From the NCBI GenBank assembly GCA_050246475.1, contig JBFWVZ010000001.1, positions 739,709-803,708 of the forward strand: 64,000 nucleotides of DNA, written 5' to 3'. Within the stretch, counting starts at the first letter, position 1. Each line of letters starts with the position of its first letter. Below the pieces are notes generated by a model. It did no database searches and had not been told where the DNA came from. It saw nothing but the letters and a program-made list of their open reading frames with translations. Source of the DNA: CADEEL01 sp050246475. Lineage in GTDB: Bacteria; Pseudomonadota; Alphaproteobacteria; Caulobacterales; Aquidulcibacteraceae. Both the position numbers and the translations under genes were made by a program. Positions 17,227 to 25,359 of this stretch are shown here, one piece after another.

Positions 17227-17691
17227 ATGTCAGACGACGTCGCCGAACGCATCGCCGATCCCATCCCGCCGGGCTTTGAATTGCTCGACTGGCGCCGCGG
17301 CTTTGGGCGCCAGATCGGCCCGCTCTATCACCGCATCGAAGGCGGGCGCGTCACCATGGGCTTCCACGTGGACGAACATCACACGAACGGCATGCAGAAC
17401 GCGCACGGCGGCATGTTGATGACGTTCGCGGACATGGCCTGGGGCCGCGTCGTCTCCGTCGAGCGCTCGGTCTTCTGGGTGACCGTCAGGTTGACGTGCG
17501 ATTTCTTATCTTCCGCAAAACTTGGCGATTGGGTGGAAGGCACAGGCGAAATCCTCAACGAGGATGGCGATCTTTTCACAATCCGCGGGCGCATCTGGTC
17601 AGGCGATCGCGCGCTGATGACAGGCACCGGCGTTTTCAAAGCGCTCGATGCGCGCCCGCCGCGCCCAGGCGAGAAGGCGTATAGCGCGTAG
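17227..17691 (+). CDS. PaaI-type hotdog thioesterase
   Basis: A 154-residue protein with the hotdog-fold signature NAHGGMLMTFADMAWG (helix with the conserved HGG), preceded by a strand ending HHTNGMQ. These cytoplasmic enzymes hydrolyse acyl-CoA thioesters, often aromatic or medium-chain. The substrate is not predictable. It lies 19 bases after the small lipoprotein gene. Confidence 0.85.
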   Translation: MSDDVAERIADPIPPGFELLDWRRGFGRQIGPLYHRIEGGRVTMGFHVDEHHTNGMQNAHGGMLMTFADMAWGRVVSVERSVFWVTVRLTCDFLSSAKLGDWVEGTGEILNEDGDLFTIRGRIWSGDRALMTGTGVFKALDARPPRPGEKAYSA

Positions 17692-17787
17692 CGCGCACGG
17701 CGCGCGTGCATTCGGTGAAGAAAATTCCTCCGAACGCGTCGATTTAATTTTTTCGCACTTGCGCACGCGCGCACTTGAGCGGATCAG

Positions 17788-19101
17788 ATGCGCGCGCGCT
17801 TCAAGGCGGCGCGCATTTCACACACGCAGAATGCGGGGCGGACCTTCGTGCGGAATCTTTTGTTCGCGATCCTCATCGCGTTACATCCTCTATTGGCCGC
17901 GGGCGCGGCGAACGCACAGGAAAACGATTCTCCCAATGTCGCGGTGCGCGATCGCCCGCAGCCGGATTACGATCCGCGCGGCCTGCGCTTCGGCGGCTTC
18001 ACGATCTATCCCCAAGCCAACGCGGAAGTGGCCTACACTGACAACCTTTTTGCCGAGGATGTGGGCGAACGCTCTGATTTTGTTACGACTCTGAGCCCAT
18101 CCGTGCGCGCGGAGACCAATTGGTCCCGCCATCGCGTGCGTCTGGATGCGGGCGTTCAGCACGTCATGCATGCCGATTTCAGCGACGACGACGTGACCAA
18201 CTATTACGTCGGCGGCGAAGGCCTTTTGAACGTTGGCTCGCGCGGCGACATCCGCGCCCGCGCCCGCTACACGCGCAGCTCCGAGCCGCGCTATGCCGTT
18301 GATTCTCCAACGGATGCGATCGAGCCGATCCGTTATTCGCAGACCGATCTGGCGCTCATCGCCACGCAGGAATTCAACCGCCTGCGGCTGACCGGCGCGC
18401 TTGAGCGGCGCGATCTCGACTACGACGACACCGAGACGCTTCTCGGCCTCATCGATCAGGACGACCGCGACCGCGTCGAGACGACGGCGACGCTGCGCGG
18501 CGAGTACCGCCTCTCGCCGGGCGTGGCGCTCCTCGCGCAGGCCTCGTTCGACCAATACGATTACGACCTCATGCCCCCGGCCGTCGGGCTCAACCGGGAT
18601 TCGGACGGGCGCACCTTCCTCACCGGCGCCTCGTTCGACATCACCAATCTCATCCGCGGGCAGGTCGCGGCCGGCTATTTCCAGCGCGAATTCGACGATC
18701 CGACGCTGCCCGAGGTCTCGGGCCTTGCGATCGACACGCGCATCGAATGGTTCCCGAGCCAGCTCACGACCGTGACGGCGACGGCCTCGCGCCGCGTCGA
18801 TGACACGGCGTTCAGCTCGGCGGCTTCGTTCACGGCGGAGCGCATCGGGCTTCAGGTCGATCACGAGTTCCGCCGCAACCTGATCGCATCGGGGCGCGTC
18901 GGCTATACGCGCCGCGACTTCCTAGGCCTCAACCGCGAAGACGACGTCTATTCCGCCGAGGCGGGACTGACCTACCGCATGAACAGGCGCGTGGGCCTGC
19001 GCCTCGGGTGGCGGCGCGAGGATCAGCGCTCCATGGGCGCCAACCGGGACCGCGATTTCGTCGTCAACGAAGTGGCGGCGGGCGTGACTTTCCGCCTCTA
19101 G
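17788..19101 (+). CDS. Outer-membrane beta-barrel protein (BBP2-type)
   Basis: A 437-residue protein. The signal peptide is RNLLFAILIALHPLLAAGA..ANAQ; the annotated ATG gives a 20-residue basic lead, and a GTG at 17848 would give a more usual leader. The mature part has FGGFTIYPQANAEVAYTDNL, the motif that opens the outer_BBP_2 family, then many alternating strands ending VAAGVTFRL with a terminal hydrophobic residue. Relatives sit in exopolysaccharide or holdfast loci, but none is seen here. Confidence 0.8.
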   Translation: MRARFKAARISHTQNAGRTFVRNLLFAILIALHPLLAAGAANAQENDSPNVAVRDRPQPDYDPRGLRFGGFTIYPQANAEVAYTDNLFAEDVGERSDFVTTLSPSVRAETNWSRHRVRLDAGVQHVMHADFSDDDVTNYYVGGEGLLNVGSRGDIRARARYTRSSEPRYAVDSPTDAIEPIRYSQTDLALIATQEFNRLRLTGALERRDLDYDDTETLLGLIDQDDRDRVETTATLRGEYRLSPGVALLAQASFDQYDYDLMPPAVGLNRDSDGRTFLTGASFDITNLIRGQVAAGYFQREFDDPTLPEVSGLAIDTRIEWFPSQLTTVTATASRRVDDTAFSSAASFTAERIGLQVDHEFRRNLIASGRVGYTRRDFLGLNREDDVYSAEAGLTYRMNRRVGLRLGWRREDQRSMGANRDRDFVVNEVAAGVTFRL

Positions 19102-19167
19102 AGCGCCGCCTTGCCGCCCATCCCCGGCGCGGTCTATAGGCCGGGGTCCGGCAAAAGGGAGCGGCGC

Positions 19168-19482
19168 ATGGCGCAAGGCGCGCACGAAGAATACGTCCAC
19201 GGCGAGATGGACATCGCGGATCAGCGCGACACGTTTTCGGGCTTCCTCTCCGCCACGGTGTGGGGCTGCACGCTCGTGGCGCAGTCGGTGGCGCTCTTGA
19301 CGCTCGCGTTCGCGCTCGGCCTCGGCTGGTGGGCGGGGCTTGGCGCGTTCATCGCGATCGCCATCGCCGCTGGGATCATTTTCAAGATGGGCGGCTTCTA
19401 CTGGGCGCTGCAGATCGCGATGATCGTGCTCATGGCCATCGGCGGCGCGATCATTCCCGCGATCGCCGGCCTCACCGGCTGA
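19168..19482 (+). CDS. aa3-type cytochrome c oxidase subunit IV-like protein
   Basis: A 104-residue protein started at the ATG after AGGGAGCGGCGC. MDIADQRDTFSGFLSATVW is the conserved N-terminal part of the bacterial subunit IV (COX4_pro_2), followed by the expected membrane helix; two more hydrophobic helices extend it past the usual ~50-70 residues. It is not next to other oxidase genes but starts the pnt operon, its TGA overlapping the pntAA ATG by one base. Confidence 0.75.
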   Translation: MAQGAHEEYVHGEMDIADQRDTFSGFLSATVWGCTLVAQSVALLTLAFALGLGWWAGLGAFIAIAIAAGIIFKMGGFYWALQIAMIVLMAIGGAIIPAIAGLTG

Positions 19483-20624
19483 TGCGCATCGCCGTTCTCA
19501 GGGAGCGCGCGCCGGGCGAGACGCGCGTGGCCGCAACGCCTGACACGGCGAAGAAGATCATCGCGCTCGGCCATCAGGTCGTCGTCGAGAGCGGCGCGGG
19601 CGTCGCGTCGAGCGCGCCGGATCAGCAATATAAGGATGCGGGCGCCGAAATCGCGCCCGGCGCCGCGGATGCGCTCAAGAGCGCCGATCTGCTCATCAAG
19701 GTGCGCCGACCGACGGAAGAAGAGCTTGCGGCGCTGAAGCCGGGCGCGGGCGTCGTGGCGCTGCTTGAGCCTTACGGGGACAAAGCCCTCGTCGATGGCT
19801 TCGCGAAGGCGAAGGTCGAAGCGCTGGCGATGGAATTGGTGCCGCGCATCACGCGAGCGCAGGCGATGGATGCGCTCTCTTCGCAGGCCAACCTCGCGGG
19901 CTATCGCGCCGTGATCGAGGGCGCGCATCTCTATGGGCGCGGCTTCCCAATGATGATGACGGCGGCAGGCACGGTCGCTGCTGCGAAAGTGTTCGTCATG
20001 GGCGCGGGCGTCGCGGGGCTGCAGGCCATCGCGACGGCGCGCCGCCTCGGCGCCGTCGTCACCGCGACGGACGTGCGCCCCGCTGCGAAAGAGCAGGTTG
20101 CTTCCTTGGGCGCCAAATTCGTCGCCGTCGAGGATGAGGAATTCAAACAGGCGGAAACAGCGGCGGGCTACGCCAAGCCCATGAGCGCGGAATATCAGGC
20201 CAAGCAGGCAGCGCTCGTCGCCGAACATATCGCCAAGCAGGACGTGGTGGTGACGACGGCGCTCATCCCCGGCCGCGCCGCGCCCGTGCTCGTCACCGAG
20301 GCGATGGTGAAGGCGATGAAGCCGGGCAGCGTCATCGTCGATCTCGCGGTCTCGCAAGGCGGCAATTGCCCGCTCTCGAAAGCCGATGAAGTCGTCGATG
20401 CGAATGGCGTGAAGATCGCGGGCTTCTCCAATCTGCCCGCGCGCCTGCCGGCGGATTCTTCCGCGCTCTACGCAAAGAACATCCTGGCGCTGCTGCCCTT
20501 GCTGGCGAACAAAGAGACGCACGCGTTCGAGCCCGCCTGGGACGACGAGATCATCAAAGGCGCCATGCTCACCCGCGCCGGCGCGGTCATCCATCCGAGC
20601 TTCGCGCCGGCGTCTGCGGCTTGA
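19482..20624 (+). CDS. pntAA: NAD(P) transhydrogenase subunit alpha 1 (soluble NAD-binding domain)
   Basis: A 380-residue protein, the size of the soluble alpha-1 subunit in alphaproteobacteria. It starts MRIAVLRERAPGETRVA and has the dinucleotide fold VMGAGVAGLQAIATARRLG with TDVRP at the end of the second strand, and the mobile loop region GYAKPMS. It binds NADH and passes hydride to PntB across the inner-membrane enzyme, coupled to proton flow, to make NADPH. The ATG overlaps the preceding stop. Confidence 0.95.
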   Translation: MRIAVLRERAPGETRVAATPDTAKKIIALGHQVVVESGAGVASSAPDQQYKDAGAEIAPGAADALKSADLLIKVRRPTEEELAALKPGAGVVALLEPYGDKALVDGFAKAKVEALAMELVPRITRAQAMDALSSQANLAGYRAVIEGAHLYGRGFPMMMTAAGTVAAAKVFVMGAGVAGLQAIATARRLGAVVTATDVRPAAKEQVASLGAKFVAVEDEEFKQAETAAGYAKPMSAEYQAKQAALVAEHIAKQDVVVTTALIPGRAAPVLVTEAMVKAMKPGSVIVDLAVSQGGNCPLSKADEVVDANGVKIAGFSNLPARLPADSSALYAKNILALLPLLANKETHAFEPAWDDEIIKGAMLTRAGAVIHPSFAPASAA

Positions 20625-20643
20625 ACAGGATTCGCGCAACGCT

Positions 20644-20771
20644 CCCCCTCCCCGCGAGGGGAGGGGGCAGGGGGTGGGGCGATCCTCCGCTCTCGGACGA
20701 TTGTCATGCTCACGCGGCTCACGGCGGCGCTTCACCCCACCCCCTAACCCCCTCCTCTCAAGAGGAGGGGG
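20644..20771. repeat. Paired G/C hairpin repeat, copy b
   Basis: Left hairpin CCCCCTCCCC-GCGA-GGGGAGGGGG (20644-20667) and right hairpin CCCCCTCCTCT-CA-AGAGGAGGGGG (20748-20771). Between them AGGGGGTGGGG is complementary to CCCCACCCCCT, so the whole element can fold as one large structure. The right arm carries GGAGG seven bases before the start codon at 20776 and so supplies that gene's ribosome site. Confidence 0.85.
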
Positions 20772-20775
20772 AACA

Positions 20776-21141
20776 ATGAACGACGAAGAGCTTGCCCGCC
20801 GCTGGTACGCGGCCTGGAACGCGCGCGATGTGGACGCGATCCTCGCGCTCTATTCCGAGGAATTGGAGTTCGCCTCGCCCTTCGTGTCGGCTTTGGGCTT
20901 CGGCCCCGAAGGCGTGCTCTACGGCAAGGCGATGTTCCGCGCTTATGTGGAGGCCGCGCTGCCGCGCGTGCCGGAGCTCTCCTTCGCGCAGGTGGCGCTC
21001 TGCGTCGGCGCGCGCGGGCACACGCTCATCTACCGGATCAACACCGGCGTGCTGGTGGCGGAGAGTCATGAGCTCGATGCGGCGGGGCTCATCGTCCGCG
21101 CCGATGCGACATACGAAACCAGCGAGATAGAGCGCCGCTGA
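20776..21141 (+). CDS. NTF2-like (SnoaL-type) protein
   Basis: A 121-residue protein. NDEELARRWYAAWNARDVDAILALYSEELEF is the N-terminal helix-strand pattern of the NTF2-like fold, and the length matches single-domain members, which bind small molecules or isomerise steroids and polyketides. The start is set by a strong GGAGG that belongs to the hairpin repeat. The gene lies between pntAA and pntAB, where no gene is usual, and has no evident link to transhydrogenase. Confidence 0.75.
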   Translation: MNDEELARRWYAAWNARDVDAILALYSEELEFASPFVSALGFGPEGVLYGKAMFRAYVEAALPRVPELSFAQVALCVGARGHTLIYRINTGVLVAESHELDAAGLIVRADATYETSEIERR

Positions 21142-21193
21142 GGATGGTTTTGGCCCGCGCGAAGCCCTAAAGAACCTGAAACTGGAGCGTGCG

Positions 21194-21514
21194 ATGGAAG
21201 GCGTCGATCCCTTCGTTTTCTACCTGGCGATTTTCGTGCTGGCGATTTTCGTCGGCTATTACGTCGTCTGGTCCGTCACGCCGGCGCTGCATACGCCGCT
21301 GATGGCCGTCACCAACGCGATCTCCTCGGTCATCATCGTGGGCGCGCTGATCGCGGCCGCTTCCGGCGGCTCGAACGCGGAGAGCGGACAGGGCTTCGTC
21401 GCGCAGGGCGCGGGCCTCCTCGCGGTCGCACTCGCCGCCGTCAACATCTTCGGCGGCTTCCTCGTCACCCAGCGCATGCTGGCCATGTACAAAAAGAAGG
21501 AGCGGAGCCGCTAA
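21194..21514 (+). CDS. pntAB: NAD(P) transhydrogenase subunit alpha 2 (membrane)
   Basis: A 106-residue protein with three membrane helices. VTPALHTPLMAVTNAISSVI is the conserved segment of the alpha-2 subunit, which forms part of the proton channel with PntB. It is full length for the split form of the enzyme. Confidence 0.95.
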   Translation: MEGVDPFVFYLAIFVLAIFVGYYVVWSVTPALHTPLMAVTNAISSVIIVGALIAAASGGSNAESGQGFVAQGAGLLAVALAAVNIFGGFLVTQRMLAMYKKKERSR

Positions 21515-21529
21515 AGCTCCGAAACGCCG

Positions 21530-22159
21530 ATGAGCCCGGCGGAATGGCGCGCCCTCATTGAAGCCTTCATGGACGGCCGCTTGTCGGCCGAGGCGTTCGT
21601 GCGCCGCTTTCTCGAAGCGCGCACGGCGGCTCTGCGCGCGGGCGCGCGCCTGCCGGGCGCGATCGAGACGCTGCATCACATCGTCGATGAATACGTCTCC
21701 GGCCAGCAGGCCGCGAACGAATACGAGCCGGATGAGACGCAGCTCCGCCAAGGGGCGCGCATTGCGCTCGCGGAATTGCGCGAGGATGGCGCGGCGCCCA
21801 CCCGCACCTATGACCGCGCCCGCGCGCGCGAGGATATGCGCCGCTTTCAGATCCGCGTGAATCAGCTCGCGGGCGTTGGGTGCCTGATCGCGCTCGCGTG
21901 GCTGGCGCTTTGCGCGCTGCAATGGTTCGCCGTGGCCGATCAGATCCGTTCGTATCTCGGCTGGTCCACGGCGCCCGCGGCCGTCATCGGCTTCGTGCTC
22001 GCCTTCATTCCCATCGTCGGCAATGTCATCGCTTTCTTCGGCGCCAAGGACGTGTGGGAATGGCCGGTCTGGGCCGCGGCCGTCGTCTTCTTCGCCGCCC
22101 CGGCGGCGACGTTTCTATCGGGTTGGCATCGCTGGCGCACGTGGCGCCGGCGCAGATGA
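21530..22159 (+). CDS. Colicin-immunity-like N-terminal domain fused to membrane helices
   Basis: A 209-residue protein. Residues 1-100 are helical and resemble the 'self-protective colicin-like immunity' family in phrase order: FMDGRLSAEAFVRRFLEAR, then HHIVDEYVSG, then QLRQGARIALAELRE. The C-terminal half has three membrane segments (residues ~115-135, 145-165, 175-195), with IPIVGNVIAFFGAKDVWEWP in the loop. It sits between pntAB and pntB, 16 and 14 bases from each. No toxin gene is nearby, so an immunity role is an inference and a structural or regulatory one for the operon is as likely. Confidence 0.5.
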   Translation: MSPAEWRALIEAFMDGRLSAEAFVRRFLEARTAALRAGARLPGAIETLHHIVDEYVSGQQAANEYEPDETQLRQGARIALAELREDGAAPTRTYDRARAREDMRRFQIRVNQLAGVGCLIALAWLALCALQWFAVADQIRSYLGWSTAPAAVIGFVLAFIPIVGNVIAFFGAKDVWEWPVWAAAVVFFAAPAATFLSGWHRWRTWRRRR

Positions 22160-22172
22160 GTTTGAGGAGCTG

Positions 22173-23609
22173 ATGGATATCAATCCGGTCGCGGGCATGT
22201 TCGAGCTGAGCGGCGATCTCGCGGCGATCCTTTATCTCGCCTCGGGCGTGTTGTTCATCCTGGCGCTCAGAGGGCTTTCGAGCCCGGAGACGAGCCGCCA
22301 AGGCAACAATTTCGGCATGCTCGGCATGGCGATCGCCATCGGCACGACGCTTTGGCTGGTGAGCCCCAGCGTGCAAACGCTCCTCTTCATCGCGATTGCC
22401 GTCGCCATCGGCGGCGGGATCGGCGCCCTTATCGCGCGGCGCATTCAGATGACGGCGATGCCGCAGCTTGTGGCGGCGTTTCACTCGCTGGTCGGTCTTG
22501 CGGCGGTGGCGGTGGCGGCCGCGGCGCTCTATGCGCCCGCGAGCTTCCACATCGACGACGGCTTGGGCGGCGTCAAAATCCAGTCGCTGATTGAGCTTTC
22601 ACTCGGCACGGCGATCGGCGCCGTGACGTTCTCCGGCTCCGTCATCGCGTTTGCGAAGTTGAACGGAAACATGAGCGGCGCGCCGATCCTTCTGCCGGCG
22701 CGCCACCTCATCAACATCGCCTTGGCGGTCGGCATGATCGTGCTCGTCGTCATGCTCATCCAATCGGGCGGCAATGCGCGCGAACTCTTCTGGGTGCTGA
22801 CGATCACCGCGCTCATCTTCGGCGTGCTGCTCATCGTGCCCATCGGCGGGGCCGACATGCCGGTGGTCGTCTCGATGCTGAACTCGTATTCAGGCTGGGC
22901 GGCCGCCGCGCTGGGCTTCACGCTGGAGAATGTCGCGCTCATCATCACGGGCGCGCTGGTCGGCTCATCGGGCGCGATCCTTTCCTACATCATGTGCAAG
23001 GGGATGAACCGCAGCTTCATCTCCGTCATCTTGGGCGGCTTCGGCACCGCGGACGGCGCAGCGGCAAGCGGGCATGTCGAAACGCGCCCCGTGAAGCAGG
23101 GCAGCGCCGACGACGCGGCCTTCATCATGAAGAACGCATCGAAAGTGATCATCGTGCCGGGCTACGGCATGGCGGTCGCGCAAGCCCAGCACGCGGTGCG
23201 CGAAATGGCCGACATGCTGAAGAAGGAAGGCGTCGAAGTGAAATACGCCATCCACCCCGTCGCGGGGCGCATGCCTGGGCACATGAATGTGCTGCTCGCC
23301 GAAGCGCAGGTGCCGTACGACGAAGTCTTCGAATTGGAGGACATCAACAACGAATTCGCGCAGGCCGACGTCGCCTACGTCATCGGCGCGAACGACGTGA
23401 CGAACCCGAGCGCGAAGACCGATCCCAAATCCCCGATCTTCGGCATGCCGATTTTGGACGTGGAGAAAGCCAAAACGGTGCTCTTCGTGAAGCGCGGCAT
23501 GGGCTCAGGCTATGCGGGCGTGGAGAACGAACTCTTCTTCCGCGACAACACCATGATGCTCTTCGGCGACGCGAAGAAGATGACGGATGAGATCGTGAAG
23601 GGGCTTTGA
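22173..23609 (+). CDS. pntB: NAD(P) transhydrogenase subunit beta
   Basis: A 478-residue protein. The N-terminal ~280 residues are about nine membrane helices; the C-terminal ~180 form the NADP-binding domain, with VIIVPGYGMAVAQAQHAV as the dinucleotide loop, AIHPVAGRMPGHMNVLLAEA, and GANDVTNPSAKTDPKSPIFGMPI, all invariant in PntB. The ATG at 22173 follows TTTGAGGAGCTG, a clear ribosome site. With PntAA and PntAB it makes the proton-pumping enzyme complete. Confidence 0.96.
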   Translation: MDINPVAGMFELSGDLAAILYLASGVLFILALRGLSSPETSRQGNNFGMLGMAIAIGTTLWLVSPSVQTLLFIAIAVAIGGGIGALIARRIQMTAMPQLVAAFHSLVGLAAVAVAAAALYAPASFHIDDGLGGVKIQSLIELSLGTAIGAVTFSGSVIAFAKLNGNMSGAPILLPARHLINIALAVGMIVLVVMLIQSGGNARELFWVLTITALIFGVLLIVPIGGADMPVVVSMLNSYSGWAAAALGFTLENVALIITGALVGSSGAILSYIMCKGMNRSFISVILGGFGTADGAAASGHVETRPVKQGSADDAAFIMKNASKVIIVPGYGMAVAQAQHAVREMADMLKKEGVEVKYAIHPVAGRMPGHMNVLLAEAQVPYDEVFELEDINNEFAQADVAYVIGANDVTNPSAKTDPKSPIFGMPILDVEKAKTVLFVKRGMGSGYAGVENELFFRDNTMMLFGDAKKMTDEIVKGL

Positions 23610-23613
23610 ATCG

Positions 23614-23850
23614 ATGCCGACCGTTCTGCGCTGGAACGGGCATCGCTTCTACTTCTTCTCGAATGAGGGGAATGAGCCACCGCACATCCATATCGACAAG
23701 GGCGGCGCCAGCGCCAAGTTCTGGCTGAGCCCCGTCGAACTGGCGCGCAACATCGGCTATAGTGAGCGTGAGTTGAACGCGTTGCGGCGCAAGGTCGAGG
23801 AAGAGGCCGCATCGTTCGAGGAGGCTTGGCGTGCCTATTTCGGCGGTTGA
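23614..23850 (+). CDS. DUF4160 protein
   Basis: A 78-residue protein with the DUF4160 phrases RFYFFSNEGNEPPHIHI and WLSPVELARNIGYSERELN. The conserved HIH suggests a metal or nucleotide site. It begins four bases after pntB and overlaps the next gene, the DUF2442 partner with which it is commonly paired. Such pairs look like toxin-antitoxin or regulatory modules but I know of no firm function. Confidence 0.85.
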   Translation: MPTVLRWNGHRFYFFSNEGNEPPHIHIDKGGASAKFWLSPVELARNIGYSERELNALRRKVEEEAASFEEAWRAYFGG

Positions 23851-24085
23851 GATCGATGATCGCGTGGCGGACGTTCGTGTGACGGACGCGGCGCTCGAAG
23901 TCCGCTTGCGCGATGGCCGCTTGATTGCGGCGCCGCTCGAGTGGTTTCCGCGCTTGAAGAAGGCGTCGCCTGCGGATCGCGCGAATTGGGAGCCGAGCGC
24001 TGCGGGCCACGGCATCCATTGGCCAGCGATCGACGAGGACCTAAGCGTTTCCGGTCTACTGCGGCAATCCGCAGACGCCGACTGA
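23831..24085 (+). CDS. DUF2442 protein
   Basis: An 84-residue protein from a GTG inside the preceding gene (20-base overlap). LEVRLRDGRLIAAPLEWFPRL and GIHWPAIDEDLSVSGLL are the conserved DUF2442 core. The overlap implies tight co-expression with the DUF4160 gene. Confidence 0.85.
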   Translation: MPISAVEIDDRVADVRVTDAALEVRLRDGRLIAAPLEWFPRLKKASPADRANWEPSAAGHGIHWPAIDEDLSVSGLLRQSADAD

Positions 24086-24095
24086 CGGCCGGTCT

Positions 24096-24590
24096 GTGAA
24101 CTTCATCGCCTCCTTCTTCCGTCCCGGCCCGGAGACGGTCCTCGCCTCGCCCCATCCGCCGGAAGAATGCGCGCGGCGGCTTAACGAAGCGATGGATAGC
24201 CCGATGTCGCTGCTTGGCTCGAAGCCGGCTTTGGGCACGGCCGGCCCGCAAGCGGCGCAACTCAGGCGGCGCACGCCCTATCGCAATTCCTTCAAGCAAC
24301 ACATGAATGTCGCGATCGCGCCGGAGGGGCAGGGCGCCAAGCTCTCGTGCCGGATGTCGCCTTCGGTGTTCGCGTCGGTCTTTCTCGTGTTCTGGTGCCT
24401 CGTTCTGCTCATCATGCTGTTCGGCATCGCCGCCGGCGTGTTCGCAGGCGAACTCTCGCCGGTCTTCCTCATCGTGCCGTTCATCATGCTCGCGCTCGGC
24501 TTGGGCATCGCCGCGATCGGGCGGGGGCTCTCCAATTCCGACGAACCCATCTTGCTCGATTTCCTTCGCCGCACGCTCGATGCGCGCTAG
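24096..24590 (+). CDS. Membrane protein of unknown function
   Basis: A 164-residue protein from a GTG at 24096. The first ~85 residues are soluble, with RRTPYRNSFKQHMNVAIAPEGQGAKLSCRM (read in parts) suggesting a small beta domain. Two membrane helices follow (~90-115 and 120-142), and then a short polar tail. No family recognised. It follows the DUF2442 gene by 10 bases. Confidence 0.6.
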   Translation: MNFIASFFRPGPETVLASPHPPEECARRLNEAMDSPMSLLGSKPALGTAGPQAAQLRRRTPYRNSFKQHMNVAIAPEGQGAKLSCRMSPSVFASVFLVFWCLVLLIMLFGIAAGVFAGELSPVFLIVPFIMLALGLGIAAIGRGLSNSDEPILLDFLRRTLDAR

Positions 24591-24598
24591 AACGCGCC

Positions 24599-25015
24599 AT
24601 GGCCGAACTGAAGACGCAAAAGACCAAGGCCTCGGTCGCCGCCTTCATCGCTGCGATCGAGAACGATCAGCGCCGCGCCGACGCCAAGGCCGCCGACAAG
24701 ATGTTTCGCGAGATCACCGGCGCAAAGCCCGCGATGTGGGGTGAGAGCATCGTCGGCTACGGCGAATACGCCTACAACAACACGGCCGGCGGCGGCGTTT
24801 GGCCGATGACGGGTTTCGCGCCGCGCAAAGCCAATCTCGTCCTCTACATCATGCCGGGCTTCGCCCAGTACGATGCGCTCCTGAAGAAGCTCGGCAAGGT
24901 GAAGACGGGCAAGTCCTGCCTCTACATAAAGAAGCTCGCGGACGTTGACGAAGCGGTGCTGCGCGATCTCATCGCGCGCGCCTGGGCGCACATGCAGAAG
25001 AGGTGCGCGGCGTGA
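24599..25015 (+). CDS. DUF1801 family protein
   Basis: A 138-residue protein. VAAFIAAIENDQRRADAKA near the start, and PAMWGESIVGYGEYAY followed by GFAPRKANLVLYIM, are the conserved DUF1801/YdhG phrases. The fold is small alpha/beta and cytoplasmic; the role is unknown. Its TGA overlaps the GTG of the Rieske gene by four bases. Confidence 0.85.
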   Translation: MAELKTQKTKASVAAFIAAIENDQRRADAKAADKMFREITGAKPAMWGESIVGYGEYAYNNTAGGGVWPMTGFAPRKANLVLYIMPGFAQYDALLKKLGKVKTGKSCLYIKKLADVDEAVLRDLIARAWAHMQKRCAA

Positions 25016-25359
25016 GCAATCGCGCGCGCCCGCAGCGCGGAACGCATCTCGCACGGCTCGCTGAAATCGAAGACGGCGCGGCCATCGTGCGCGATTTTGC
25101 CGAGGGCGAGGCGCGTTTCTCGCTGCTCATCGCGCGCGAGGGCGACCGCGCCTTTGCCTACGAGAACACCTGTCCGCACGCGCGCATGCCGCTCGACACG
25201 TTCGACGGGCGCGCGTTGACGCAAGACGGCGTCATCGTCTGCGCCACGCACGGCGCGTGCTTCGATTTGCGCTCGGGCGCGTGCGTGGGCGGGCCGGCGC
25301 GCGCGCCACTGACGCGCATCGCCGTTTCAATCGAGAACGGCGCGATCCTGATGGACTAG
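25012..25359 (+). CDS. Rieske [2Fe-2S] protein
   Basis: A 115-residue stand-alone Rieske domain starting at a GTG. The cluster ligands are C54-P-H56 in ENTCPHARMPL and C77-A-T-H80 in VCATHGACFDL, the full set. Small soluble Rieske proteins act as ferredoxins for oxygenases or as nitrite-reductase small-subunit relatives. No oxygenase is adjacent. It converges on the DUF2167 gene with a four-base overlap. Confidence 0.9.
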   Translation: MSNRARPQRGTHLARLAEIEDGAAIVRDFAEGEARFSLLIAREGDRAFAYENTCPHARMPLDTFDGRALTQDGVIVCATHGACFDLRSGACVGGPARAPLTRIAVSIENGAILMD

